From: Modestobacter marinus | GTDB taxonomy: Bacteria; Actinomycetota; Actinomycetes; Mycobacteriales; Geodermatophilaceae | Length of the DNA: 64,000 bases | NCBI RefSeq assembly: GCF_019799945.1 | Contig: NZ_JABGCH010000003.1 | Span: 248,001-312,000 of the forward strand | Direction: 5' to 3' | Shown here: positions 7,848-16,497 of the stretch, piece by piece | Layout of the letters: every line of letters starts with the position of its first letter | How positions within the stretch are numbered: position 1 is the first letter of the stretch | Translations under genes and position numbers: made by a program | The notes under the pieces: model-generated | Told to the model about the DNA's origin: nothing | The model's database searches: none | What the model saw: the letters and a program-made list of their open reading frames with translations, nothing else

Positions 7848-7853
7848 TACGGT
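7848..7853 (+). promoter_or_regulatory. -10 box TACGGT, leaderless start of the 68-aa gene
   Basis: TACGGT lies 6 nt before the ATG. The same hexamer at the same spacing precedes three other genes in this window. Confidence 0.6.
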
Positions 7854-7859
7854 CCCGCC

Positions 7860-8066
7860 ATGCCGAGCTACCGACTGGTGGACGGGCACGGGTACCCGGC
7901 CGACACGTTCACCGCCGCCTGCGACGAGGAGGCGACGGCGTTCGGGAAGACCCGCGCCCTGGACTTCCCGCGCCCTGAGCCGCGCTTCGGGGCGCGCCGC
8001 GACTTCCAGCTGCACCGCCAGGACGGCGAGCGCTGGACCCTGCTGATCGCCTGGCCACCCGTCTAG
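7860..8066 (+). CDS. Small leaderless protein of unknown function (68 aa)
   Basis: A 68-residue polar protein (begins MPSYRLVDGHGYPADTF, ends LLIAWPPV) that I do not recognise. It has no Cys, no signal peptide and no membrane segment. It is supported by a TACGGT box at exact leaderless spacing, by an operator-like palindrome upstream and by typical codon use. It converges on dnaE2, 13 bp away. The regular alternation of polar and hydrophobic residues suggests a compact beta-rich fold, which is a guess. Confidence 0.65.
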   Translation: MPSYRLVDGHGYPADTFTAACDEEATAFGKTRALDFPRPEPRFGARRDFQLHRQDGERWTLLIAWPPV

Positions 8067-8079
8067 TTCCGGGCGCTGT

Positions 8080-11000
8080 TCATCGGCCGGAGCTGCCGGG
8101 GCTGGAGTGCCACAGCTTCCGCGGCGCTGCGGTCGCCTCCCGGCGGACCGCGGACTTGGTGTCGTCCCCGGCCGGCTTGATGTCGGCGTAGGGCGACATC
8201 CGGAAGCCGGTCGGGTGCACGAGCACCGGCCGCACCATGACCGGCCGGGAGCCGTGCGAGGCGGCGGCCCCGGTGATCGCCTGCTCCGTGTACTCCCCCT
8301 CCGTGGCCATCAGCTCGGCGACCGCGGCCAGCCCACCGGCCTCCCATGCCTCGTGCAGCGCCGGCAGCTCCCACGCACCGGTGGCCCGCATCGAGATCCC
8401 CCGCGGGCCGGTGCGCCGCAGCACCCCGCGGATCACCAGCAGCCACGAGTGGAAGACGGTGGACGCGTAGGGCCCCTGCACGTCCTCGAAGAAGGTGGAG
8501 TCGGTGCAGCCGGTGCCGTCGTCCAGCGTCACGAACACCACCCGGCGCCCGGACCGGATCGGCGGGGTCTGGGTGGCCACCTTCACCCCGGCCACCAGCA
8601 CCTCCGACCCGCTGCGGCACTGCAGCAGCTCCCCGGCCGGCACCGCGCCCAGCGCCACGAGGAACGGCCGGTAGAAGTCGACGACGTGCCGGCTGGCGTC
8701 CAGCCCCAGCACCTCCAGCTCCGCGCGCACCCGCTCGGCGTCGGTGAACTCCGGCAACCCGGAGCTGACGAACTCCGGCGGCCCGCTGGCCTCGTCCCCG
8801 GCCTCCTCCGTGCCGAACAGGTCGAGGCCGAGCTGACCGCTGCCGGCGGCCCGCGCCCCGCTGCGGCTCCACCGGTCGAGCTCGCCGATCTGCAGCAGCA
8901 GGTCGCGGCGGGTCATCGACTGCCGTCGCCGGGTCGGCCGCCCGCCCTCGCTGTCGCGCACCCCGAACCCGTAGACCGAGTCGAACCCGCCGGCCAGCAC
9001 CAGCCGCTCGGCCACCGGCCGGGACACGTTCGCCCGGGTCCAGAAGTCGGCCAGCGACCGGTAGGGCTGCCCGGCCACGACCCGGGCCATCTCCTCCTCG
9101 CTGATGCCCTTCACGTCGGCCAGCGAGAGCCGGATGCCGTAGCGCCCCGGATCGGACATCGAGGCCGGCATCCAGTCCGGCCGCGGCCGGTGGGCGGAGG
9201 GATCGGGCTCGACCCGCTCGATCCGGTAGGTGCCGGTCGAGGCGTTGACGTCCAGGCCGAGCACGTGCACGCCGAAGTTGCGGGCGTCGTCGAGGATCAG
9301 CCGCTTGGGGTACATGCCCGGGTCGTGGGTCAGCACCCCGGCGAGGAAGGCCGCCGTGTGGTGGGTCTTCAGCCAGGCCGACTGGTAGGTGGGCAGCGCG
9401 AACGCGGCGGCGTGCGCCTTGCAGAAGCCGAAGGAGCCGAAGGCGACCAGCACCTCCCACACCTGCTCGACCACCTCGACGGCGAAGCCCTCGTCCAGCG
9501 CCCGCGGCGCGAACCAGGCCTTGACCTCCGGATGGGCGTCCCGCTCGCCCAGCGCCCGGCGCACCTCGTCGGCCTCGGCCAGGGTGCAGCCGGTCATCGC
9601 CGAGACGATCATCAGCACCTGCTCGTGGAAGACCACCACGCCGGCGGTCTGCTCCAGCGCCGGCTGCAGCGCCGGGTGCAGGTACTCGGGGTCGCGCCAG
9701 CCGTTCCGGGCCATGAGGAACGGGGTGACCATGTCGCTCTTGACCGGCCCGGGCCGGAACAGCGAGATGTCGATGATCAGGTCCTCGAACGTCTGCGGCC
9801 CGAACTTGCCGACCAGCTCGCGCTGCCCCGGGGACTCGATCTGGAACATCCCCAGCGTGCGGGTGCTGCGGATCAGCTCGAAGGTGGCCGGGTCGTCGCG
9901 CGGCACGGCGTCGATGTCGACCTCCGCCCCGTCGACCCGGGCGACCTCGTCCATCGCGTGGGCGATCGCCGACTGCATCCGGATGCCGAGCAGGTCGAGC
10001 TTGAGCAACCCGAGCTCCTCGACGTCGTCCTTGTCGAACTGGCTCATCGGGTAGCCGAGGTAGCTGTTCTCGACCGGCGTGCGGTCCAGCAGCGTCGCGT
10101 CGGACAGCAGCACCCCGCACGGGTGCAGCGCGATGTGCCGGGGCAGTCCGTCGAGCCGGGCGACCAGGTCGAACAGCAGGTCCAGGTCGCCGCTGCCCCC
10201 GGCCCGCCGGGAGCCCAGCCGGCTGGCCCGCAGCTCCGGCAGGTCGCGCAGCGCGGCGTGCACCTGGTTGGCCCGGATGTGCGGGAACGCCTTGGCCACC
10301 GCGTCGACCTCGGCCGGCGGCAGCCCGAGCGCGGCGCCGACGTCGCGGATCGCGTGCCGCACCCGGTAGGTGTCCATCATCGAGATGCAGCTGACCCGGT
10401 GCGCCCCGAAGCGGTCGATCACCGCGTCGTAGACCTCCATCCGCCGGGCGGACTCCACGTCGATGTCGATGTCGGGCAGCTGGTGGCGCAGCGGCGACAG
10501 GAACCGCTCCATGAGCAGGCCGTAGCGGACCGGGTCGACGTCGGAGATGCCCAGCAGGTAGGTGACCAGGCTGCCGGCGCCCGAGCCGCGGGCCGCCGCG
10601 CGCACCCGCAGCTCCTTGATGAGCGCGACCACGTCGGCGACGGTGAGGAAGTAGGACGGGTAGCCGAGCCCGTCGATGACCACGAGCTCCTCCTCCAGCC
10701 GCTCGCGCACCGCCGCCGTCGGGGACATACCCCGCCGCCCGAACCCGGCCTCGCACCGGGCCCGCAGCACCTGCGAGGGGCCCATCCCCCGCTCGGCCGG
10801 GCTGGTGACCACGTCGAGCTCGGGATAGCGCACCGTGCCGATGCCGAGGTCGGCCCGGACGTCGACCGCGCACTGCTCGGCGACCCGGGCGGTGGTGGCC
10901 AGCAGCCGCGCGGCGGCGTCCCGGTCGGGGCCGGTGAGCTCCTCGGCGACCTCGGCCATCTCCTTGCCCGACTTCAGGTACCCCTCGGCGGTGCGCCGGT

Positions 11001-11805
11001 CGACGTGCCGCTGCCCGAGCGGCACCAGCCGGCGCGTGGCGTCCAGGACGTCGGCGGTGGGGGCGTCGAGCGCGTCGACGTACCGGACGGCGTTGGTGAG
11101 CACCGCCGGCACCCCGGTCTCGGCCGCCAGGCGCAGCATCGCCTGCGCCCGCACCCGGTCGCCCTGACCGCGGTGGTGCACGACCTCGAGCACCAGCTGC
11201 CCGGGCCCGAGGACCTCCCGCCAGGCCGCCAGCCGGGCGCGCGCCAGGTCGGCCCGGCCGGCGGCGAGCGCCCGGCCCACCGACGACTGCGGGCCCAGCA
11301 GGGCGAGCAGGCCGGCGGCGTGCTCACCGGCCAGCCGCAGCGAGCTGACCGGCTCCCCGCGGGTGCCCCCGAGGTGGGTGCCGCTGGTCAGCCGGCACAG
11401 CGAGCGCCAGCCGGCGCCGTCGCGAGCCAGGAAGGTGACCCGCGGCAGCCGCGGGTCGACGCTGGCGCCGCCCCGGGCCGGCACCCGGCGCCCGGACGGG
11501 TGCGCGGCCCGGTGCAGCGCGGCCGAGGAGATGCGCCCGGCCAGCTGCTGCTCGCCCCGCTCACCCCCGGCGACCGGGTCGACGGCGAGGTCGACGCCGA
11601 ACAGCGGCCGGATCCCCGCCGACCGGCAGGCCAGCGCGAACTTGACCGCGCCGTAGAGGCCGTCGCGGTCGGTCAGCGCCAGCGCCCCCATGCCGTGCTC
11701 GGCGGCCCGGGCGACCAGGTCGGCCGGGTGGTTGGCGCCGTGACGCATCGAGTAGCCGGAGGCGACGTGCAGGTGGACGAAAGGGTCGCTCGCGAGCTCG
11801 CTCAC
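8080..11805 (-). CDS. dnaE2: Error-prone DNA polymerase III alpha subunit
   Basis: A 1241-residue C-family polymerase for damage-induced mutagenesis. The PHP domain opens the protein (FVHLHVASGYSMRHG, ALTDRDGLYGAVKF). The palm follows with GSGAGSLVTYLLGI and the catalytic acidic motif LPDIDIDVESARR. The finger region, the (HhH)2 segment and a C-terminal OB fold (VFVTLDDGTGCTDSTFFEDV) are intact. The GTG start overlaps the stop of the HEPN gene (GTGA); a longer frame upstream only shadows that gene. It is the last gene of a LexA-controlled operon. In mycobacteria DnaE2 works with ImuA' and ImuB; neither is present next to it here. Confidence 0.93.
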   Translation of the reverse strand: MSELASDPFVHLHVASGYSMRHGANHPADLVARAAEHGMGALALTDRDGLYGAVKFALACRSAGIRPLFGVDLAVDPVAGGERGEQQLAGRISSAALHRAAHPSGRRVPARGGASVDPRLPRVTFLARDGAGWRSLCRLTSGTHLGGTRGEPVSSLRLAGEHAAGLLALLGPQSSVGRALAAGRADLARARLAAWREVLGPGQLVLEVVHHRGQGDRVRAQAMLRLAAETGVPAVLTNAVRYVDALDAPTADVLDATRRLVPLGQRHVDRRTAEGYLKSGKEMAEVAEELTGPDRDAAARLLATTARVAEQCAVDVRADLGIGTVRYPELDVVTSPAERGMGPSQVLRARCEAGFGRRGMSPTAAVRERLEEELVVIDGLGYPSYFLTVADVVALIKELRVRAAARGSGAGSLVTYLLGISDVDPVRYGLLMERFLSPLRHQLPDIDIDVESARRMEVYDAVIDRFGAHRVSCISMMDTYRVRHAIRDVGAALGLPPAEVDAVAKAFPHIRANQVHAALRDLPELRASRLGSRRAGGSGDLDLLFDLVARLDGLPRHIALHPCGVLLSDATLLDRTPVENSYLGYPMSQFDKDDVEELGLLKLDLLGIRMQSAIAHAMDEVARVDGAEVDIDAVPRDDPATFELIRSTRTLGMFQIESPGQRELVGKFGPQTFEDLIIDISLFRPGPVKSDMVTPFLMARNGWRDPEYLHPALQPALEQTAGVVVFHEQVLMIVSAMTGCTLAEADEVRRALGERDAHPEVKAWFAPRALDEGFAVEVVEQVWEVLVAFGSFGFCKAHAAAFALPTYQSAWLKTHHTAAFLAGVLTHDPGMYPKRLILDDARNFGVHVLGLDVNASTGTYRIERVEPDPSAHRPRPDWMPASMSDPGRYGIRLSLADVKGISEEEMARVVAGQPYRSLADFWTRANVSRPVAERLVLAGGFDSVYGFGVRDSEGGRPTRRRQSMTRRDLLLQIGELDRWSRSGARAAGSGQLGLDLFGTEEAGDEASGPPEFVSSGLPEFTDAERVRAELEVLGLDASRHVVDFYRPFLVALGAVPAGELLQCRSGSEVLVAGVKVATQTPPIRSGRRVVFVTLDDGTGCTDSTFFEDVQGPYASTVFHSWLLVIRGVLRRTGPRGISMRATGAWELPALHEAWEAGGLAAVAELMATEGEYTEQAITGAAASHGSRPVMVRPVLVHPTGFRMSPYADIKPAGDDTKSAVRREATAAPRKLWHSSPGSSGR

Positions 11806-12299
11806 GGCGTGCGGCCCGACGAACGGCGCTTGCCGCCGTCCATCGACCGCAGGCGCACCGGTGCCGCCGGAGCCGGCACGGGCCGGCTGACCGTCGTCTC
11901 GACCGCGGTGAGGAAGGCCCCCACGTCGCGCACCAGGTCGTCGGCCTCCCGGTCGGTGACCGCGGAGGACAGCCCGGCCTCGGCCGCGGCCCGCTTGGGC
12001 GCGTTCGCGGCGAAGAAGACCGCCCACTCCCCGAGCTCGGGAGCCACCTCGGTGATGAGCACCCAGGCGCTGCGCGGCCGGCGCCGCGCCGGCTCGGGCC
12101 GGGTGCGGGCTGCCAGCACCGCGGCGGCGCCGCGGAGGGCGGCCAGGTGGGCACCGGCGTAGCGCCAGTTCGCCTGGGACTCGGCGGCGGCCTCGGCCAG
12201 CCCGCGGTGCGCCTGGCCGAGGAGCTGGGCGGCGGCGGCCGGCATCGGCGGGGGCAACGGGAGCTGGCCCTGGGCGGCGAGGGCCCGTGCGGCGCCCAT
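11802..12299 (-). CDS. SAV_6107-type HEPN domain protein
   Basis: A 165-residue, largely helical protein that I match from memory to the SAV_6107 HEPN family found beside dnaE2 and dinB genes in Streptomyces and relatives. The body (LLGQAHRGLAEAAAE, WRYAGAHLAALRGAAAVLAA) is amphipathic helix, and the tail is proline rich, then basic (GGKRRSSGRTP). The canonical RNase motif RxxxxH is not evident, so catalysis is doubtful. It overlaps the gene on each side by 3-4 bp, so the three products are made together under LexA control. Confidence 0.75.
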   Translation of the reverse strand: MGAARALAAQGQLPLPPPMPAAAAQLLGQAHRGLAEAAAESQANWRYAGAHLAALRGAAAVLAARTRPEPARRRPRSAWVLITEVAPELGEWAVFFAANAPKRAAAEAGLSSAVTDREADDLVRDVGAFLTAVETTVSRPVPAPAAPVRLRSMDGGKRRSSGRTP

Positions 12300-12625
12300 C
12301 AGTCGTGCACCCGGACGAGCAGCCACTGGTTGGCCGTCGGCTCCCAGGACAGGTCGAACACCCCGGCGAAGCTCATCCGCGACCGGCCGGCCCGCACCGC
12401 CTCGAGGCGCCACACCTGCCGGGTGGCGACCAGGTCGGCCGAGGCCCCGCGCCGCTCGGCGCTGTCGGCCTGCCACCACGGCGCGGTCTCGACCCAGGAG
12501 TCGAGCAACTCCCCGACGACGTAGCGGGACTGCCCGCGCCAGAACTGGGCCGGCCCCGACGACCCCTGCTCGACCTGCACCTCTTCACCGACGCGACCCT
12601 CGGCCCCGACGAGCACCCGGCTCAT
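12299..12625 (-). CDS. DUF6504 family protein, first gene of the dnaE2 operon
   Basis: A 108-residue protein with the pattern FWRGQSRYVVGELLDSW and ending ANQWLLVRVHD. I match it from memory to DUF6504, a small family linked to error-prone polymerases in actinobacteria. The ATG has GGGAG 8 nt upstream. The stop overlaps the ATG of the HEPN gene (ATGA). A 26-bp palindrome containing a LexA box lies 109-134 nt upstream. A role as accessory factor for DnaE2 or DinB is inferred from its position. Confidence 0.75.
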   Translation of the reverse strand: MSRVLVGAEGRVGEEVQVEQGSSGPAQFWRGQSRYVVGELLDSWVETAPWWQADSAERRGASADLVATRQVWRLEAVRAGRSRMSFAGVFDLSWEPTANQWLLVRVHD

Positions 12626-12733
12626 GACACGACTCCCGCACTCCTCGCCCCACCGGCCACCCCGCCTCCCGGCCCGGTGGGGAAGCGCGCATGCGGGAAG
12701 TGCACGGCGACCGGGCCGGGGAGCGGCGTCCCC

Positions 12734-12759
12734 GGTGTTCGAACACGTGTTCGAACACC
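12734..12759. promoter_or_regulatory. LexA (SOS) box within a 26-bp perfect palindrome
   Basis: GGTGTTCGAACAC joined to its exact complement. The central 16 bp (12739-12754) are identical to the dinB LexA box. It lies upstream of the DUF6504-HEPN-dnaE2 operon and about 220 bp before the divergent YbaK gene. Confidence 0.93.
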
Positions 12760-12965
12760 CATGAGTAGACCGGACCCCACCGACAGCGTCAAGCCGACGG
12801 CGCGTGTCGGGATCCGTGTCGTTGCAGCCACTGCACGCAACGTCCGGACCACGCACGGCAGCAGACCACGGACCACCGACCGTTCCCGGCGGACCACGAC
12901 ATGCGAGCCCCCCGGCCGGCGGGCCCCGGCCGGTCCCGGGTGGCGCGGGCGTCCGGCCCCGGTGG
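12760..12965. other. Intergenic stretch between the SOS operon and the YbaK operon
   Basis: No coding frame with support is visible in this part of the divergent region. It contains GC-rich inverted segments (GGCCGGCGGGCCCCGGCC) but no recognised RNA or operator apart from the LexA box on its left and the -10 box on its right. Confidence 0.5.
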
Positions 12966-12971
12966 CAGGAT
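12966..12971 (+). promoter_or_regulatory. -10-like box CAGGAT, start of the YbaK operon
   Basis: CAGGAT lies 7 nt before the ATG; it keeps the A and final T of the -10 consensus at leaderless spacing. It would drive the six-gene operon. Confidence 0.4.
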
Positions 12972-12978
12972 CGCCGGC

Positions 12979-13500
12979 ATGACCGGAGCGGAGACCCTGC
13001 ACCCCCGGGTCGCCGAGGTCGTGCGGCAGTTGCGAGCCGCCGGTGCCCCCGGTGAGGTGCGCGCGCTGCCCGACAGCGCCCGCACCGCCGCCGCGGCGGC
13101 CGCCCAGCTCGGCGTCGAGGTGGGCGCGATCGCCAACAGCCTGGTGTTCGAGGCCGTCGGCCAGCCGCTGCTGGTGCTGACCAGCGGCGCCCACCGGGTC
13201 GACGAGGAGCTCCTCGCCACGCTGCTCGGCGTCCCCGAGGTCCGCCGGGCCACCCCGGCGTTCGTCCGGGAGCACACCGGCCAGGCCATCGGCGGGGTCG
13301 CCCCGGTCGGGCACCCCGCGCCCATCGGCACCCTCGTCGACGTCGAGCTGGCCCGGCACCCGCAGGTCTGGGCCGCCGCCGGGCACCCGCACACCGTCTT
13401 CCCCACCACCTACGACGAGCTCCTGCGGCTCACCGGCGGCACCCCGGCCGAGGTGGGCCCGGGCCCGGCCGTCGCGCCGGCCGGGGCGGCCGGTCGATGA
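12979..13500 (+). CDS. YbaK/EbsC family aminoacyl-tRNA deacylase
   Basis: A 173-residue protein of the YbaK/ProX editing fold, which hydrolyses misacylated tRNA (usually Cys- or Ala-tRNAPro). Family marks include TAAAAAAQLGVEVGAIANSL, the segment VLTSGAHRVDEELLA and the GIGG-type loop as AIGGVAPVGH. The catalytic Lys usually found in the VLTSG strand is not obvious: the strand reads LLVLTSGAHRVD. It is the first gene of a six-gene chain in which every junction is a 4-bp overlap; the next starts with ATGA. A tRNA-editing gene leading a pigment operon is unexpected. Confidence 0.85.
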   Translation: MTGAETLHPRVAEVVRQLRAAGAPGEVRALPDSARTAAAAAAQLGVEVGAIANSLVFEAVGQPLLVLTSGAHRVDEELLATLLGVPEVRRATPAFVREHTGQAIGGVAPVGHPAPIGTLVDVELARHPQVWAAAGHPHTVFPTTYDELLRLTGGTPAEVGPGPAVAPAGAAGR

Positions 13501-14090
13501 CCGGCACCGCCCCGGCCACCCGGGTGGTCGAGCTGCCCACCGGGTGGGTGCGCGACCACCTGCACGAGGTGCTGGCCATCTACGGCGCGGCGATGGGCTA
13601 CGGCGAGTCGGTCGTCGCCGGCCGGTACGGCTACGCCGTCCAGCACACCGAGCGGGCGGGCTTCCGCGCCGTCGGTGCGTTCGCCGAGGGCCCCCGGGAG
13701 GACGGCACGGAGGGGGAACGGCTGGTCGGCTTCGGCTACGGCTACCTGGTCGCCCCCGGGCAGTGGTGGCACGACCAGGTGCGCAACGCCATGGACCGGC
13801 GGACGGCGAAGCAGTGGCTGCCCGGCGCGTTCGAGGTCTGCGAGCTGCACGTGCTGCCCGAGCACCAGAGCCGCGGGATCGGCCGGCAGCTGCTGCACGC
13901 CCTGGTCGAGGGCGTGCCGGCCCCGGTGGCGCTGCTCAGCACCCCGGACACCGACACCAAGGCGTTCCGGCTGTACCACGCCGACGGCTTCGTCGACCTG
14001 GCCCGCGGTTACCACTTCCCCGGGGACGCCCGCCCGTTCGCGATCCTCGGCGCCCGCCTGCCGCTCCCCCCGCCCCCGCGGGATCCGTGA
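13497..14090 (+). CDS. GNAT family N-acetyltransferase
   Basis: A 197-residue acetyltransferase. The acetyl-CoA pyrophosphate loop is LHVLPEHQSRGIGRQLL (Q/R-x-x-G-x-G). The final strand reads AFRLYHADGFVDL, as in GNAT proteins. The substrate is unknown. Mycobacterium tuberculosis has a GNAT gene (Rv2170, from memory) next to the DUF3040 gene of this same region. It overlaps the genes on both sides by 4 bp. Confidence 0.85.
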   Translation: MTGTAPATRVVELPTGWVRDHLHEVLAIYGAAMGYGESVVAGRYGYAVQHTERAGFRAVGAFAEGPREDGTEGERLVGFGYGYLVAPGQWWHDQVRNAMDRRTAKQWLPGAFEVCELHVLPEHQSRGIGRQLLHALVEGVPAPVALLSTPDTDTKAFRLYHADGFVDLARGYHFPGDARPFAILGARLPLPPPPRDP

Positions 14091-15727
14091 CCTCCGCGGT
14101 CGAGGCGGTCGTCGTCGGCGCCGGCCACAACGGGCTGGTCGCCGCCTGCCACCTGGCCCGGGCGGGGCTGCGGGTGGAGGTCGTGGAGCGCGACGAGGTG
14201 CTCGGCGGCGCCGTCTCCACCGTCGAGCGGTGGCCCGGGGTCCGGGTCGACCGGGGCTCCAGCGCGCACGTGATCATCCGGCACAGCGGCGTGGTCGAGG
14301 AGCTGGAGCTCGAGCGGTTCGGCCTCCGCTACGTCGACTGCGACCCGTGGGGGTTCGCACCCGCCCCGCGCCCCGGCGACCCCGGTCCCGACGGCCGCCC
14401 GCTGGTCTTCTCCGTCGACCTGGACGCCACCTGCGCCTCGATCGCGGCCGCCTGCGGCGAGTCCGACGCCCGCGCCTACCGGCGGTTCGTCCAGGTGTGG
14501 GGCCCGCGCAGCGCCGCCGTCGTCCGGGCGTTCGGCGACCGGCCGACCATGGGCCGGCTGGTCCGGCACCTGTGGCCGGTGGGCGCGCCGCGGGCCGGGC
14601 AGCCGCGCACCCCCGGCGGCGAGATCGCCACCGACTTCCTCGGCTCCGGCGACGCCCTGCTGGACCGCTGGTTCGGCAGCGAACGGCTCAAGGCGGCGCT
14701 GGCCTGGTTCGGCGCCCAGTCCGGGCCGCCGATGTCCGAGCCGGGCACCGCGGCGATGGTCGCCTGGGTGGCGCTGCTGCACGAGGTGCCGCCGGGCCAC
14801 CCGGTGGGCGGCTCGGGCGGGCTCACCCAGGCGCTGGCCGCCCGGCTGGCCGCCGACGGCGGCCGGGTCACCCTCGGGGACGGCGCCGCCCGACTGCTGG
14901 TCGACGGCCCGCCCGACGCGCGCCGGATCGCCGGGGTGGAGACGACGTCGGGACGGCGGATCACCGCACCCGTCGTCGTCGCCGCCTGCCACGTGCTGGC
15001 GACCAGGGAGCTGGCCGGCGACGACGCACCCCCGGCCCTGGCCGACGCCGACCCGCCGGTGGGCAACGGCTTCGGCCTGGTCCTGCGGGCGCTGACCGAC
15101 GCGCTGCCCGCCTATCCGGGGGCCACCGCGGCCGAGTCGCTGCAGGGGCTGCAGCTGCTGTGCACCGACCGGGCCCAGCTCGCCCGGGCGCACGGCGACT
15201 GGCTGGCCGGCGAGCTGCCCCGGGAGCCGGTGCCGCTGGCCATGTCGTTCTCCGCGAGCGACCCGACGCTGGCCCCGCCGGGGCAGCACGTCGTCACGAT
15301 CTGGGGGCAGTGGTACCCGTACACGCTGGCCGACGGCAGCGACTGGGACGCGGTCGCCGACACCGCGGCCGCGCAGCTGGTGCGCGCCGTCGACCGGTTC
15401 GCACCCGGCTTCGCCGACTCGGTACAGCGGCTGCACGTCCAGACACCACTGTCCCTGGAGCGCGAGCTGGGGCTCCGGCGCGGCAACGTGATGCACGTGG
15501 AGATGGGTCTGGCCAGCATGTTCGGGTTCCGGCCGACCCCGGCGCTCGCCGGCCACCGGGTGCCCGGGCTGGCCGGGCTCTACCTGGCCGGCGCGTCCAC
15601 CCACCCCGGGGGCGGGGTCTCCGGCAACTCCGGGCGCACCGCCGCCCGGCTGGTCCTGGCCGACCGCCGTCCGGCGGCCCGGCTGCGCGCCGAGGTCGGC
15701 CGGCGGTTCCGCGCCGCCCGCCGGTGA
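14087..15727 (+). CDS. Phytoene dehydrogenase-like FAD oxidoreductase (CrtD/CrtO type)
   Basis: A 546-residue flavoprotein. The dinucleotide fold VVVGAGHNGLVAACHLA starts at residue 8, followed by the GG-doublet region EVLGGAVST. The C-terminal FAD motif is LYLAGASTHPGGGVSGNSGRTAA. It is closer to CrtO/CrtD-like and RetSat-like oxidoreductases than to the CrtI at 36.7 kb. It precedes cruF and cruG, so it probably desaturates or oxidises the end of an acyclic carotenoid. The exact reaction cannot be read from sequence. The GTG overlaps the GNAT stop (GTGA). Confidence 0.85.
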   Translation: MTSAVEAVVVGAGHNGLVAACHLARAGLRVEVVERDEVLGGAVSTVERWPGVRVDRGSSAHVIIRHSGVVEELELERFGLRYVDCDPWGFAPAPRPGDPGPDGRPLVFSVDLDATCASIAAACGESDARAYRRFVQVWGPRSAAVVRAFGDRPTMGRLVRHLWPVGAPRAGQPRTPGGEIATDFLGSGDALLDRWFGSERLKAALAWFGAQSGPPMSEPGTAAMVAWVALLHEVPPGHPVGGSGGLTQALAARLAADGGRVTLGDGAARLLVDGPPDARRIAGVETTSGRRITAPVVVAACHVLATRELAGDDAPPALADADPPVGNGFGLVLRALTDALPAYPGATAAESLQGLQLLCTDRAQLARAHGDWLAGELPREPVPLAMSFSASDPTLAPPGQHVVTIWGQWYPYTLADGSDWDAVADTAAAQLVRAVDRFAPGFADSVQRLHVQTPLSLERELGLRRGNVMHVEMGLASMFGFRPTPALAGHRVPGLAGLYLAGASTHPGGGVSGNSGRTAARLVLADRRPAARLRAEVGRRFRAARR

Positions 15728-16497
15728 CCGGGGCGCTGGCGGTCCGGCCGGGCACGCCGGTCCGGCTGCCCCTGGTCCTCGCGCTGCTGCTCGTCGGCGC
15801 GGCGATCGCCTATCCGCTCACCGACGGTGCCCCGCGGAACGCCGTCAGCTGGGCCATCGTGCTGCTCGGCGCCTCGGTGTCGGTGACCTCGGCGGCCCTC
15901 AGCCGCGGGCTGCGCACCGGCCTCGGCGTGCTCGGGCTGGTCGCCGCCGTGGCGGTGCTGTTCGAGGCGCTCGGGCTGGCCACCGGCTTCCCCTACGGCG
16001 AGTACGGCTACAGCGACGGCCTGGGCCCGACGCTGCTCGGCGTTCCGTTCCTCGTGCCGCTGGCCTGGCTGATGATGGCCTGGCCGAGCTGGGTGCTCGC
16101 CGCCCGGCTGGCCCCGCGGTCCCGCCCGGCCCGGGTGCTCGTCGCCGCCTACGTCTTCGCCGCGTGGGACGTCGTCCTCGATCCGCAGATGGTGCAGGCC
16201 GGCTACTGGCGCTGGGCGCACCCCTCCCCCGGCCTGCCGGGCATCGACACCGTGCCGCTGACCAACCTCGCGGGCTGGCTGCTGGCCGGGCTGGCGCTGA
16301 TGACGCTGCTCGAGCTGCTGGCCGGCCGGCGCCCCTCGCGGGGCGGGGACGCCGCACCGCTGCTCGTGCTCGGCTGGATGACCCTCGGCGGGGCGCTCGC
16401 GCACGCGGTCTGGCTGGACCTGCCGGGTTCGGCGCTCTGGGGCGTGCTGCTGGCGCTGCCGGTGCTCGTCGCGCTCGCCCTGCGCAGGCGCCGGTGA
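15724..16497 (+). CDS. cruF: Carotenoid 1,2-hydratase CruF-type membrane protein (DUF422)
   Basis: A 257-residue membrane protein with about seven hydrophobic helices. The DUF422 marks GFPYGEYGYSDGLGPTLLGVPFLVPLAW and AAWDVVLDPQMVQAGYWRW are present. CruF and related bisanhydrobacterioruberin hydratases add water to the end of acyclic carotenoids, making the hydroxyl that CruG-type enzymes glycosylate. It lies between the FAD oxidoreductase and the glycosyltransferase with 4-bp overlaps at both ends, which supports this role. Confidence 0.85.
   Translation: MTGALAVRPGTPVRLPLVLALLLVGAAIAYPLTDGAPRNAVSWAIVLLGASVSVTSAALSRGLRTGLGVLGLVAAVAVLFEALGLATGFPYGEYGYSDGLGPTLLGVPFLVPLAWLMMAWPSWVLAARLAPRSRPARVLVAAYVFAAWDVVLDPQMVQAGYWRWAHPSPGLPGIDTVPLTNLAGWLLAGLALMTLLELLAGRRPSRGGDAAPLLVLGWMTLGGALAHAVWLDLPGSALWGVLLALPVLVALALRRRR

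Noticed and set aside
8107-12162. A 1351-codon plus-strand open frame across dnaE2
   Set aside because: It is antisense to a complete dnaE2 and the HEPN gene. Its translation is Arg/Pro/Gly/His-rich without motifs, as expected for a GC-rich shadow frame.
12299-12856. Longer version of the DUF6504 gene starting upstream
   Set aside because: The extension would cross the LexA palindrome and lacks a ribosome site; the ATG with GGGAG downstream is preferred.
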